From positions 11,409,030 through 11,473,029 of the forward strand of contig NC_091147.1 in NCBI RefSeq assembly GCF_041381155.1: DNA of 64,000 bases, in the 5' to 3' direction. Shown in pieces: positions 12,689 through 23,166 of this stretch (within the stretch, counting starts at the first letter, position 1; each line of letters begins with the position of its first letter). The notes under the pieces were generated by a model. It searched no databases and had not been told where the DNA came from. It saw only the letters and a program-made list of their open reading frames with translations. The position numbers and the translations under genes were made by a program. This DNA is from Argopecten irradians (lineage: Eukaryota; Mollusca; Bivalvia; Pectinida; Pectinidae).

Positions 12689-13690
12689 GCCAATCTGTGA
12701 AGCCGGTATTTTTCGTAGCTCCAGATACAAGGTAATTTTATCATACTGAGAAACTCCAAAAGCATTTATTTAATTTTGTAGGTAATTACTCAACTGTACC
12801 AGATCAGGGATGTAGTAAATAACCGAAAACTTTATATCGAAAACTTTTTTGTAACCGAACTTTTTTAATTATAATATTTTTGCGTGAGTCATATAGGGGT
12901 GGGAATTTTAGCCCCGAGGAGAGCCCCAAACATTCTTGAGTAAAGCCATGTACACCAGGAGGTTAGTTTTAAGTTATCAATGTTACTCGATTGCATTGTG
13001 AAATCACTTAATATTAAAGATTATTCTAATCAACTTATCCCATACATCCCGTCCGAAAGATAAATAATTATTTTTAATGGCGCCCTAATAAAGGCATTGA
13101 CGACATTTATTTCTCTTCCTTCCAGGGCTTGAACAGGATCAGGGAATGCTTAGATACAATTTTTTTGAAGAAGATTAACCAGTTCATTGCTTAAATGTAC
13201 ACTGTGTATACATTATATATTGTTATGAAATTATAATATTTATGATGGACTCCATTCTTGAAACATTCGTAATACATTTGTACATTTTGAAAATTTTGGT
13301 ATGAAACTTGTAAAATACTGTATTATTAGACAATTTTTTTCATTTACAGTTGTGATTGATGGGGGGCGGGCTATGTTGCGCGAAAAAAAAGATCATTTTT
13401 ATTGATATTCATATTTTTAAATGCCATTTTTTATCTTTTTGAACTGTAGAGAATCAAGGACAAATTGAAAATCTTTGTATATCAATCTAAAATTTTTTTT
13501 ATAAATCAAGAATTGACGTTTGACTTGATTATTCTGTGTTTCTCACTATCATCAAATTCTCTGTAAATTTTCAAATTAACCGTTTTGTACTTTTTTTAAA
13601 ATGCATGCATTATTTTAACATATGCAACTTCCATTTGAGACCACAATGTTTTTATAACATGGACGAAATTCGCCAAGAACATCCCTGATC
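12689..13690. repeat. Degenerate duplicate of 14553-15490
   Basis: Begins with aatctgtgaagccgg just after a rep-A copy and follows the same order as 14553 onward: agagccccaaacattcttga, tgtacactgtgtatacatt, gattgatggggggcgggcta, then the exon-like ttccatttgagaccaca near 13630. Many small indels separate the two copies. It seems to be a second, poorer version of the intron and exon region of the pogo-like gene. Confidence 0.65.
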
Positions 13691-14043
13691 ATGACGTGGG
13701 TCCCACACAAAGATGTGTGTTGCGTGTATTGTGCCACCATGTTTTCGGATTTACTGAAATAGTATTTTCATGTTGTGTCTTCCTATAGTGGAACTGATTG
13801 CCCTTTTTTAGTGAAAACTGAAATAAAATGAAAATGACTTTTGACAAGCAATAAACCCATCAGCATTATACTAACGGCATATCTGTATTATTACTAAAAT
13901 GCTTAGCGTCTGTAATTTGTATATATGCAAGCAAACTATATTTTTTAGACTTTGGTTACATCCTTAACTATCTCGAAAAGCCAAAGCTTTATGTTCATCA
14001 TGAGGTAACGCTCAACTCAATTCCTGAGGCGGTGCCAAATCTA
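13691..14043. other. Interleaved mosaic of pogo-type exon/intron and rep-A
   Basis: Words from 15490-15830 (gtgggtcccacacaaagatg, ggcatatctgtattattact, atctcgaaaagc) alternate with antisense rep-A words (tgttgcgtgtat, tgttgtgtcttc, agtggaactg, gcttagcg, aacgctcaactca, gaggcggtgccaa), both in order. This independently repeats the chimeric pattern of 8571-9775 with a different partner. Confidence 0.7.
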
Positions 14044-14552
14044 TTGTTTGTTTGTTTGATTAATTAACGTCTATGATCATGTAAGGACGGCCTCCCATGT
14101 ATGCGGTGTGTTGCGTGTATTTTGTGCGAGGTGAGTGTTTTAGAGACTCTGATATGTTGTGTCTTCTTGTATAGTGGAACTGTTTGCCTTTTTATAGTGC
14201 TAGCTATCACTGAAGCATGCGCCGAAGACACCAAGCAACACAACCCACCCGGTCACATTATACTGACAACGGGCGAACCAGTCGTCCCACTCCCGTTATA
14301 CTGAGCGCTAAGCAGGAGTAGAAACTACCACTTTTTTAAACTTTGGTGTGTCTCGGCCAGGGGACAGAACGCAGAGCCTTCCTCACAGGGCGAACGCTCA
14401 ACTCAAGGCCAAAAGTGAGGCGGTGCCAAGGGAGGCATTAGGAAAGATAAAGTCATTAAGGAAGAATAGAAAAGATAAGGTCCTAAATTTAGTCGCCTTT
14501 TACGATCATGCAATAGGGGCAGCAGGTACAATTCTAACGCCCTACCTGCAGT
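14044..14552 (-). mobile_element. rep-A copy
   Basis: Antisense, near full length, from (TTTG)n to cctacctgcagtgcc. It lacks the 'cctattaacag' words after aacgt. Its right flank matches the right flank of the copy at 12129-12688, so the two copies belong to one duplicated segment. Confidence 0.75.
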
Positions 14553-15429
14553 GCCAATCTGTGAAGCCGGTATTTTTCGTAGCTCCAGATACAAGGTAAT
14601 TTTATCATACTGGAAACTCCAAATTTATTTATTTAATTGTTTATTAATTACTCAACGGCACCAGGCATGTTAGTAAAACCGATAATTTATATCAAAAACA
14701 TTTTTGTTATTAACTTTTATTATAATATTATTGCGTCTTCTAGGGATTGCCCAGAGTAGACCCAAGGAGAGCCCCAAACATTCTTGAGGAAAGCCTCGAC
14801 CAGCGAGGTTAGTTGTAAGTTATCAATGTACTCGATTGCTTGTGAAATCATTAACTTATTAAATTTTATATATGATTTATCCCATCCGTCCGAAAGATAA
14901 ATATTCATGGCGCCCTAACGGGCGACATTCTATTTATCTTCCTTCCGGATGGGCTTCATATCAACTGTATGTCCAATTTGGTAACAGTTCATTGCTTAAA
15001 TGTACACTGTGTATACATTGATTATTGTTATGACAATCCGATAATAGCTTATGATAGACTCCATTCTGCAACATTCGTAAGTACATTGTATACATTTTGA
15101 AAATTTTGGTCGAAACTTGTAAAATATGTTATTAGACAATTTTCTATCATTTACAGGTGATTGATGGGGGGCGGGCTATTTGCGCGAAAAAAAAAGACTC
15201 ATTTTACGCATTCTATGAAAATTTTTAAATACCAGTTTTTTATCTTTTTAACTGTAGAGAAGCAAGGAAAATTTAAAATCAAAATATATCAATCTAAAAT
15301 TTTTTTTATAAATCAAGAATGACGTGCTTGATGAATTCTGTGTTTCTCAAGATCATCAAACATACTGTCTTTTTTATTGTAATTAACCGTTTGTATTTTT
15401 AAAATGCATGCATTATTTTAACATTGCAG
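14553..15429. repeat. Right member of the duplicated segment; likely intron
   Basis: Cleaner version of 12689-13690. It holds no long frame. A pyrimidine-poor but AG-ending stretch (ttttaacattgcag) at its right end is a plausible splice acceptor for the following transposase exon. Confidence 0.5.
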
Positions 15430-15642
15430 ACTTCCATTTGAGACCACAATGTATTTATAACATGGACGAAACGGGGTTCGGCCAAGAACATACCTTCATT
15501 GACGTGGATCCCACACAAAGATGTCTGTTACAAATTCCCACACAACAGCAGCAGTCTGCATATCAGCTGACGGGAAAGTATTGCCACCATTTGTGATTTA
15601 TGAAAAGTCTTTTCCAAGTGGGGCCTATCGTGATGGCAAGTT
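15430..15642 (+). pseudogene. pogo/DDE_1 transposase-like exon, frameshifted
   Basis: The frame reads LRPQCIYNMDETGFG, the diagnostic first block of DDE_1 (pogo, Tigger, Jerky, CENP-B-like) transposases, with the first catalytic Asp in NMDETGF. About 40 codons later the frame is lost. The next block is found in another frame from about 15565: ADGKVLPPFVIYEKSF, matching the usual 'G..LPP..IY' block. A splice acceptor (cag) lies just before. DDE_1 proteins cut and paste transposons and are often domesticated as DNA-binding proteins. The frameshift could be decay or a sequence error, since neighbouring sequence is unreliable. The other parts of the same gene lie at 16467-17092 and 18558-18805. 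Confidence 0.7.
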
Positions 15643-15940
15643 TTGAAAACTGAAATAAAATAAAATGACTTTTGACATATAAATGTAATCAGCAATACTA
15701 CCGGCATATCTGTATTATTACTATAACTGTATATTTGTATATATGCAAGGCAAAAAATATAATTAAATGGCTTACATCCTTAAATATCTCGAAAAGCACA
15801 AAGCTTGTTCAAATGAGGTAGATCAGAATCACTTACACATTATAAAATAAAATTTCACAGCTTTACTGAAATAGTTAGTCATGCTGGTATTTCGTATCAT
15901 AGGCATACCTGCAGATCTTTTGGATTTCGGACAATGGTTT

Positions 15941-16466
15941 TTTTGTTTGTTTGATTTATTAACGTCCTATTAACAGCTATGGTCATGTAAGGGACGCGCC
16001 TCCCATGTATGCGGTGTGTTGCGTGTATGTTGTGCGAGGTGAGTGTACTGGGAGACTGCGGTATGTTAGTGTTGTGTCTTCTTGTATAGTGAAACTGTTG
16101 CCCTTTTTAGAGTGCTATATCACTGAAGCATGCCGCCGAAGACACCAAGCAACACACCCCACCCGGTCACATTATACTGACAACGGGCGAACCAGTCGTC
16201 CCACTCCCTGTATGCTGAACGCTAAGCAGGAGCAGAAACTACCACTTTTATAGACTTTGGTGTGTCTCGGCCAGGGGACAGAACCCAGAGCCTTCCTCAC
16301 AGTGGCGAACGCTCAACTCAATGCCAAAAGTGAGGCGGTGCCAAGGGAGGCATTAGGAAAGATAAAGTCAGTTAGGAAGAAGAGAAAAGATAAGATCCTA
16401 AATTTAGTCGCCTTTTACGATCATGCAATAGAGGCAGCAGGTACAACTCTAACGTCCTACCTGCAG
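15941..16466 (-). mobile_element. rep-A copy ending at a transposase exon
   Basis: Antisense, near full length, with a TTTTTTGTTTG tail. Its CTGCAGGG end runs without a gap into the codons for the GYMDGEL block, so the element lies inside or exactly at the border of the pogo-like gene. Confidence 0.8.
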
Positions 16467-16562
16467 GGTTATATGGATGGGGAGCTGTCTCTTACGTGGT
16501 TCTGGATGATTTTCTTAAAACAGTCCTCTAAAGAGAGACCCCTGCTGTTAACCATGAACAAG
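16467..16562 (+). pseudogene. pogo/DDE_1 transposase-like exon, second catalytic block
   Basis: Reads GYMDGELSLTWFWMIFLK and, a few residues on, RPLLLTMNK. This matches the DDE_1 core between the first and second catalytic residues (G.MD.E.F..WF, then LLL.D.H.SH). The second catalytic Asp, normally in 'LLxxDGH', is Asn here (TMNK then HESH after the repeat), so a working nuclease is unlikely. The frame is cut by a rep-A insertion after the Lys codon and resumes in the same block at 16891. Confidence 0.75.
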
Positions 16563-16890
16563 TTTGTTTGTTTGTTTGATTAATTAACGTCTTATTAACA
16601 GCTATGGTCATGTAAGGACGGCCTCTATGTATGCGGTGTGTATGTTGTGCGTGTTTGGGGAGACTGCGGTATATTTGTGTTGTGTCTTCTTGTATAGTGG
16701 AACTGTTGCCTTTTTTATAGTGCTGTATCACTGAAGCATGCCGCCGAAGACACCATACAACACACCCCACCCGGTCACATTATACTGACAACAGGGGAAC
16801 CAGTCGTCCTACTCCCTGTATGCTGAGCGCTAAGAAGAACAAACTACCACTTTTATAGACTTTGGTGTGTCTCGGCCAGGGGACAGAACC
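16563..16890 (-). mobile_element. 5'-truncated rep-A inserted in a coding exon
   Basis: Antisense copy of 328 bp. Its tail (TTTGTTTGTTTG) touches the Lys codon of the transposase block. Its truncated head (ggacagaacc) touches the next His codon, so MNK and HESH of one protein motif lie on either side. Loss of the head with retention of the tail is typical of target-primed reverse transcription. No clear target duplication is visible. Confidence 0.75.
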
Positions 16891-17092
16891 CACGAAAGCC
16901 ACACCCCCTTGGCATTAGTTGAAGAGGCCAGAGCAAATAATGTTGAATTATTTTGTTTTTCCACCCCATACGACATGTTTGCTTCAGCCACTAGATGTCG
17001 TCATGTTTATGCCTTCAAAGAAATCCTTTTCAGAGCTAGCATTGAGTGTTGGATATGTAAACAATCATCTAATTATAGGAAAAAATAGGTAT
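16891..17092 (+). pseudogene. pogo/DDE_1 transposase-like exon, third catalytic block
   Basis: Resumes with HESHTPLALVEEARANNVEL, then (after one frameshift near 16963) PPHTTCLLQPLDVVMF. This is the standard 'LPPHTSH.LQPLDV..F' block of DDE_1 transposases, with the third catalytic Asp in PLDV. It ends near a possible splice donor (tag|gtattt). With the blocks at 15430 and 16467 this accounts for most of a catalytic core, in the right order on one strand, but with frame breaks and a lost second Asp. Confidence 0.75.
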
Positions 17093-17135
17093 TTATAATA
17101 ACAAAAAACATCTTATGGAAACACAATTGTCTTTT

Positions 17136-17175
17136 GATGGCCCTATAACACAAATATTTGTGTTATAGGGCCATC
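17136..17175. repeat. Perfect 40-bp palindrome without spacer
   Basis: The left arm from gatggccctataacac and the right arm to gtgttatagggccatc meet at caaat|atttg with no loop, and all 20 base pairs match. It lies between two exon-like parts of the pogo-like gene and is not part of rep-A. It may be two inverted transposon ends fused, or a hairpin-forming site. Confidence 0.95.
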
Positions 17176-17708
17176 CTTTAGTTAATCAGATATCTTTATT
17201 CCCATACCAGACACTACTTGCAAAAAGACAAACAGACACGAATCATATCTACTTCTGGAGTTATAACAGGCAAGTCTTTAAATTTAATTAAAACATTATG
17301 TCATATCATTATGATAATAATATTTGGTGTTTTGCAGATGTTGATCTTTGAGTAATAAATGTTGATCTTAAGAGTAATATTAATATCAACCTTTGTCCTT
17401 TTTATGAAGAAATAAAACAGTCAGTACAAAATCATCTAAACTACATCATGTTTTCTTCAAATGATGGCACATCAACATTGCATGTCACGAGATCTAACAT
17501 TTAGCTTAGCTGTTGGTAAATTCATCTAAATTAAAATACTTTTATCAAATTCATAAGGAGATAATTACTTTAAATTCTTTGGTAGGAGCCGAAATCTACA
17601 TGCAACTCAAACAAAATAAGACCAAGGGGAAAAAGTAAGAAGGTAACATAATTTATTATTACTTATCTGAATACAATAAAAGTAACGTATTCATTTACAG
17701 ATGTGCTT
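17176..17708 (+). other. Intron-like stretch with one candidate exon
   Basis: Mostly AT-rich without frames. At 17586-17634 a short segment is bounded by an acceptor (ttctttggtag) and a donor (aaa|gtaaga) and reads EPKSTCNSNKIRPRGK. This is the basic, Ser/Pro-containing type of sequence found between the core and the C-terminal finger of such transposases. The evidence is weak. Confidence 0.3.
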
Positions 17709-18126
17709 ATTTGTTTGTTTGTTTGATTAATTAACGTCCTATTAACAGCTATGGTCATGTAAGGACGGCCTACCATGTATGGTGTGTTTGTTGTGCGAGG
17801 TGCGTGTTTTGGGAAACTGCGTTATATTCATGTAGTGTCTTCTTGTATAGTGGAACTTTTGCCCTTTTTACAGTGCTATATCACTGAAGCATGCCGCCGA
17901 AGACACCAAGCAACACACCCCACCCGGTCATATTATACTGACAACAGGCGAACCAGTCGTCCCACTCCCTGTACACTGAGCGCTAAGCAGGAGCAGAAAC
18001 TACCACTTTTATAGACTTCGGTGTGTCTCGGACAGGGGACAGAACCCAGAGCCTTCCTCACAGGGGCGAACGCTCAACTCAAGGCCAGAAGCGAGGCGGT
18101 GCCAAGGGAGGCATTAGGAAGGATAA
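17709..18126 (-). mobile_element. 5'-truncated rep-A copy
   Basis: Antisense, from TTTGTTTGTTTG to gggaggcattaggaaggata; the head is missing. Frames of 60-80 codons here are readings through the repeat. Confidence 0.75.
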
Positions 18127-18363
18127 TTGTCATAGTATTTTGAAAGGCAAATTTGGAAATCATAGCTGTTGTTGGTCAATAGTTTTAAATGCAGGTACAC
18201 CTGCTTTCTTCCACCATCAGTAAATATTACTGAAATCAATTGAAATTAAATGTCCCATTTTCTAAATATTTAAATCTTACATAGCAGATGGTGAAGACAA
18301 AAGGCAAAGAACGCGAAAACTAACCTGGAAGAACTACCAAAAATGAACCCCAACCCCCTTCCT

Positions 18364-18389
18364 AAAAAAAAAAAAAAAAAAAAAAAAAA
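18364..18389. repeat. 26-base poly(A) run
   Basis: Uninterrupted A's after ccccaaccccccttcct-like sequence. No element end was recognised beside it; a length error in the assembly is possible. Confidence 0.9.
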
Positions 18390-18557
18390 GACGCCGAAAG
18401 GTACATTTCATACTGATCTCAACCTCATTCATAATTTGATACAACTTATAAATACTTTAATTAGTAATTGTCACTGTAGCATGCAGTTGTCAAACAATGT
18501 ATTGGTAATACAATTTACAAAAATCATAACAAAATACATTGAACCTTTAATTTACAG

Positions 18558-18805
18558 GCAAACAACGAATCGGAGCAATCACATGATTCACCTTTGGGAC
18601 GCACTTGGTTGCTTGCAGATGAAGTGTATACATGTGGTATGATGAGGATCATGGGATCTTGCGGGTCGGCCGTGACAATGAGGGATGTGGCCGCTGGTTT
18701 CACAGTGCATGTTTGCCGACTGCAGAAAATGTATCTGTTGATTTAAGCTTGCTCACTGAAGGCACTTGGCATTGCCATACTTGTTCCAATACAGTCTATA
18801 TCTGA
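18558..18805 (+). pseudogene. PHD-like finger exon at the end of the pogo-like gene
   Basis: Follows an acceptor (tttaatttacag). The frame reads ANNESEQSHDSPLGRTWLL then ADEVYTCG. After a shift of frame near 18633 it reads DNEGCGRWFHSACLP and WHCHTCSN before a stop. The Cys/His spacing (CG, then CGRWFHSAC, then CHTC) is that of a PHD-type zinc finger. Transposase-like genes of the pogo group in invertebrates often end in such a finger, so I assign it to the gene starting near 15430; that link is an inference. The domain would bind protein or chromatin, not catalyse. Confidence 0.6.
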
Positions 18806-18827
18806 AAGCCATCAAGTCACAAATATT

Positions 18828-19022
18828 TTGGATGAGGAAAATGTCGCGCTGAATCCCTTTACAGAGTATCTCATATGTAAAGTTTGTATGTTTGGAAGTT
18901 GCTCAGTCTGTCAAAATGATAGGGCACTCTTTTGGGCAACCGGTTGTTGTCACAAGAGTTACCATCAATATTGTCTTCCAAAAACAGTTCTACGGCAGTA
19001 CAACAGATTTGGCACAAATTAG
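18828..19022 (+). pseudogene. Short Cys-rich reading frame
   Basis: A frame of 64 codons containing CKVCMFGSCSVCQND and CCHKSYHQYCLP, a second zinc-finger-like arrangement (PHD or RING style) directly after the PHD-like exon. It could be a duplicated finger of the same gene or an unrelated fragment. No start context or splice sites stand out. Confidence 0.35.
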
Positions 19023-19052
19023 ATATGTGTTTAATCCATACCTGAATAATGA

Positions 19053-19246
19053 TTTGTTTGTTTGATTAATTAACGTTCAATTAACAGCTACGGTCATGTA
19101 AAATCTTGGCGCCAACCAAAGAATGATCTACGTCTGACAATGGAAAGAGGAATCTTTTCTCTGCTTTTCAAACTTTTACTTCATAGTATTACTGACCCTG
19201 GCTGTTAATAGGACGTTAAAATAATCAAACAAACAAACAAACAAAT
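19053..19246. mobile_element. Two short rep-A tails in inverted orientation
   Basis: 19053-19101 is an antisense tail (TTTGTTTGATTAATTAACG...). 19199-19246 is a sense tail (GGCTGTTAATAGGACGTTAA then (CAAA)n). They flank about 100 bp of other sequence, so this segment is bracketed by inverted tails. Confidence 0.7.
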
Positions 19247-19395
19247 CATAGTATTACATGAGATTTGAGAAGAAAAAAAATCAGTACTTCCTGAGATATT
19301 TAACAAACTTCAATTACCTAACGGCCATCTTGTTGACCGCTCGGTCCGAAAATGCAATATGCACAACTAAGGTTCTAGGGGAATCTACATATATT

Positions 19396-20592
19396 TTGTT
19401 TGTTTGATTAATTAACGTCCCATTAACAGCTATGGTCACGTAAAGACAACCTCCCATGTATGTGGTGTGTTGTGTGTATGTTATGCGAGGTGCGTGTTTT
19501 GGGAGACTGCAGTTAAATCTGCCACGTGGTTGATCATATCGTTGATTTGAAACGCTTGTTAAAACACTAAAATGAAAGCCCAGCAGGTAGGGCGTTAGAA
19601 TTGTACCTGCTGCCCCTATTCTCCTCTTCCTAACTGAAAGAGTTAAGCCACCCTCAAGTCTCGCAAGTCGCATTTATAACCTGTCATTCCACTCCCGTTA
19701 TGCTAAGCGCTAAGCAGAAGCAGAAACTACCACTTTTATAGACTTTGGTGTGTCTCGGCCAGGGGACAAAACCCAGAGCCTTCCTCACAGGGTTAAACCT
19801 CAACCAAAGGCTAAAAGTGAGGTGATGTCAGGGGAGACGTTAGGAAGAATAAAGTAATTTAGGAAGAAAGAAAAAATAAGATTCTAAATTTTGTCGCCTT
19901 ATACGATCATGCAATAGGAGCAGCAGGAACAATTTCCACGCCCTACCTGCAGGGCAGCGTTAGGAAGAAGGAAGTAAGGTAAGAAGAAAGAAAAGATAAG
20001 ATCCCGAATTTAGTCGCCTTTTACTATCATGCATCAAGAGCAACAGGTACAATTCTTACGCCCTATTTGCAGGGATATTCAATTAATCAATAAATGGTTC
20101 AAACAGGTGTTTCTTGATTGTGCCAATATTTGGCGAGACTGCGGTATGTTCACGTTAATTAATTAAACAAACAAATTGTTGTGTCTTCCTGTATAGTGGA
20201 ACTGTTGCCCTTGTTATGCCAGTAAAGAGCGCCCTCCGATAGTTTCATTTCATATACAGATACACATAAAAGGATTAGATAACAGGATAAGCCTATATAA
20301 ACCTTCTCCTTCTCGCCCTCTGTTTGACAGCAAGGGAAAAACGGTCGCCCCATTCCCATTATGCTGAGCGCTAAGCAGGAGCAGAAAATACCACTTTTAT
20401 AGACTTTGGTGTGTTCCGGCTAGGGGACAGAACCTTCTTCACAACGGCGAGCGCTCAGCCAAAGTGTAGAAATGAGGCGGTGTCAAGGGAGACGTTAGGA
20501 AGAACAAAGTTAGGATGGAGAGAAAAGATGAAATCCTAAATTTAGTCGCCTTTTACTATCAATTAATAGTGGCAGCAGCTACAGTACTAACG
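19396..20592. mobile_element. Patchwork of rep-A fragments
   Basis: Pieces in order: 19396-19512 antisense tail part; 19583-19640 sense head (GCAGGTAGGGCGTTAGAATT); 19690-19953 antisense body to the head; 19954-20076 a second antisense head part; 20130-20218 antisense middle with an odd internal ttaattaattaaac; 20335-20592 antisense body. Non-repeat DNA separates some pieces. Repeated insertion, deletion and recombination between copies explains this best. Confidence 0.65.
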
Positions 20593-20603
20593 CTAACAGT
20601 GCT

Positions 20604-20669
20604 TTTGTTTGTTTGGTTAATTAACGTCCTATTTACAGCTATGGTCATGTAAGGACGGTCTTCTATGTA
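20604..20669 (-). mobile_element. Short rep-A tail fragment
   Basis: Antisense tail (TTTGTTTGGTTAATTAACGTC) plus about 40 bp, truncated directly before the first Cys codon of a zinc-finger frame. Confidence 0.7.
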
Positions 20670-20795
20670 TGTTCCGTGTGCTCAGATCGACAACACAGAG
20701 TCCGTCGCCGTTGTAAAACAAGATGTACACGATGCAAAGCCGGTGTTCACAAACTATGTGTTGCGCGCCATGTATGTACCATTATAGAGGATTAA
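20670..20795 (+). pseudogene. piggyBac-type C-terminal Cys-rich finger, fragment
   Basis: 41 codons ending at TAA, with Cys pattern CSVC...RRRCKTRCTRC...HKLCVARHVC. PiggyBac transposases end in a compact Cys/His finger that recognises the transposon ends, and the position of this one just before a stop fits. No upstream catalytic part is present; a rep-A tail abuts its left side. It is a leftover from a family other than the intact copy at 28.2 kb. Confidence 0.4.
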
Positions 20796-21870
20796 CCGAT
20801 CTCGGCATAATTAGGATACACACATGCTTAGGAAAGCATCATTTGTGTTTCAAGTTATGTTCTAATTACTGACTCTATAGTACAAGTGTGAAAAAAGTGC
20901 AAAATAGATTAAAAGAATCCCCCGCCTACATCTATATTTGATATTAATTTGCTAAAAATACATACTTGTTGTGTAACACTATCATTAGTATACAAGATAA
21001 CACATTTGCATATACATGTATATGTCCTTAGTTGGTGGCTTTATTATCATCTTCGCTAGCCAAGGCTTCTGATAACGTTACACTCCACGAACATGTACTC
21101 AAATGAAATGAAAAACACATAAATTATATTCCTTCAAATGAGTATATAAACTTAGAAGACGTAAGCAATGGAAACATTTCGTTTACTTTTATGTCTACCT
21201 TACAAAAAGGAATGTTACTAATGGTATCAGAACGAGTTTACGAAACTGATACGAAGTGGTGAAAATATATATATTTTAGATACATGTTGTATATGATGAA
21301 ATTTTACTTAGAACGTCGACAAAACCTTAACAAAAATGTAAATGTAAAACGTCACGTTGCGTAGTATTCACGACGTCATAATCTCCACAACGTAGACACC
21401 TTTGAAATTTGGCCGTGGCAGCGAAAGGGTTAATCAGATTGTGCAAGGAATCTACCAAAGTAGCCACCGTATTATTTATCTTCTTCTCTTAATATGGAGC
21501 GAAAAAGATAGATCTGTTTGTTTCTTTGATTATTTTAATGTCTTTAAACTTTAAATTACCGGGAATAAAAAAAGTAGAAGGAAAGATGAAAAGAGTCATG
21601 GAAAGTAAGAACGAATTTATGTCTATGCTTAGGAACTTGCCTCGAATATAGATGCCTTATACAAGATACCAGCTTCTCAGAACACTTGTTTCTCGATTAA
21701 GGGCAACAGCGACACTGCGACAGTTCTCAATGAACTTGCCCAAAGAATAGATACTACTCATAATGGACTTCGGTAAGAAGTGAAACTTCAGATAAGACGA
21801 ACCACTCTACTGATATTCCGATAAGTAGATAACTATAAGAACCAGCTACAATTACGCCATTCACAAATTG
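20796..21870. other. AT-rich DNA without recognisable genes
   Basis: No frame above 60 codons and no repeat end identified. 21350-21430 is relatively richer in CG dinucleotides (aaacgtcacgttgcgt), without other promoter signals. Confidence 0.4.
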
Positions 21871-22366
21871 TTCCTGCAGATAAGACAGAAGAAATAGATC
21901 TGCTGTCCTTATTGCATGGTAAAAGGCGACTAAATTCATGATATTATCTTTTCTTTCTTCCTAGCTTACGTTCCACTTCCTAATGTCACCAACTCACTCT
22001 TGAGCTCGCCACTATGCTGAAGGCTTTTGGTTCTCTCCCCGGCCGAGACACACCAAAGTCTATAAAAGTGGTAGTTTCTGCTAGTGCGTACAGTTGCTCA
22101 GCATTAAGAGAGTGGGACGACTGGTTCGCACGTTGTCAGTATAATATGACCTGGTTGGGTGTGTTGTTTGGTGTCTTCGGCGGCATGCTTCAGTGATATA
22201 GCACTATGAAAATGGCAACAGTTCCACTATACAAGAAGACACAACACGAATATACCGCAGTCTCCCAAAACACGCACCTCACACAACACACCGCATACAT
22301 GGGAGGCCGTCCTTACATGAACATAGCTGTTAATAGGACTTTAATTAATCAAACAAACAAACAAAC
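21871..22366 (+). mobile_element. rep-A copy, sense
   Basis: Sense copy with a diverged head (ctgcagataagacag...) and a clean tail ending ttaattaatcaaacaaacaa. It lacks part of the region between the head and the 'gccgagacacacc' block. Confidence 0.75.
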
Positions 22367-22410
22367 TCTCCAACAGGAGAAGGCTGAAAACCTTTCCAAG
22401 ATAACAACAC

Positions 22411-22824
22411 ATGCCAACCACAACAACTACAACTTTCGGCCAGAACCCAAAATTTCACTCCAAATTTGTAAGACTATGTCGGTATATATTGCAACATAGC
22501 AGTTCTGCCACGTGTCCCGACCAGTGCTTCATCAACAGACACTTCCCTTTGAGGTACGAAATCCAGCAGAGGTTTAAAGTGTCCGTCGGGTCTGAAAAAA
22601 ATCCAAATCATTCATATACATGTGAATGCATTCTGTTTACATATAAGAAACAATTTATTGAAACTATGTCAGGAAACGACACAGCGGATATAAAACATTT
22701 ATTATATGAAATATTACACCCTTGGTTGGTATATAACTCCGAATCAACATGTTTATCGTACGTAAATGATCTCATAATAATATATGATAAATATTTCTAT
22801 AGGATAATAATGTCTTTTATATAG
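22411..22824 (+). other. Unrecognised 137-codon reading frame
   Basis: Begins shortly after a rep-A tail. It contains several Cys (TCPDQC, CEC) and an aromatic-rich C-terminal part. I recognise no domain. Such a length can occur by chance in AT-rich DNA, so I do not call it a gene. Confidence 0.15.
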
Positions 22825-22867
22825 TGCCATTTTTATCGCAATTGTAAAATCACTTTACCAATAACTT

Positions 22868-22935
22868 GTATAAAATGTAGCTTCGAACCCAGTATCTCCG
22901 AACGCTAGCCGGATGCGCCGATTGAGCTATTAGAA
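22868..22935 (-). mobile_element. tRNA-derived SINE head or tRNA relic
   Basis: On the minus strand it reads TAGCTCAATCGGCGC, CCGGCTAGCG, then GGGTTCGAAGC, an A box and a B box of RNA polymerase III with tRNA-like spacing. The arms are too imperfect for a functional tRNA and there is no conserved SINE core that I recognise. It is most likely the head of a tRNA-derived SINE. Confidence 0.5.
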
Positions 22936-23073
22936 GCTTATGATATAATTTATGTTAAGCATATTTATATGCTTCCTTGGTTAACGTATTAGATATACAT
23001 GTATCTCACGTTATCCACTCATCCGAATATCTTTTAATGTATGATACACATACATTCTCTTTCAATGCTTATA

Positions 23074-23119
23074 CAGTGACGTGCCAAAAGTCTTTCACAT
23101 TTTTTATGACGTCTCGTCG
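23074..23119 (+). repeat. Left terminal inverted repeat of the Tc1 element
   Basis: Begins CAGTGACGTGCCAAAAG and continues with tctttcacattttt and atgacg. It pairs with 24554-24598, with one early mismatch and a 2-base length difference in the T run. Confidence 0.9.
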
Positions 23120-23166
23120 TCTTGTGAATTGATATATTGCAACTTTAGAAAACCATAACTCAGAAA

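Noticed and set aside
22868..22935. Functional tRNA gene
   Set aside because: The box motifs are good, but the acceptor and anticodon stems do not pair well, so I call it a tRNA-derived repeat head or relic.
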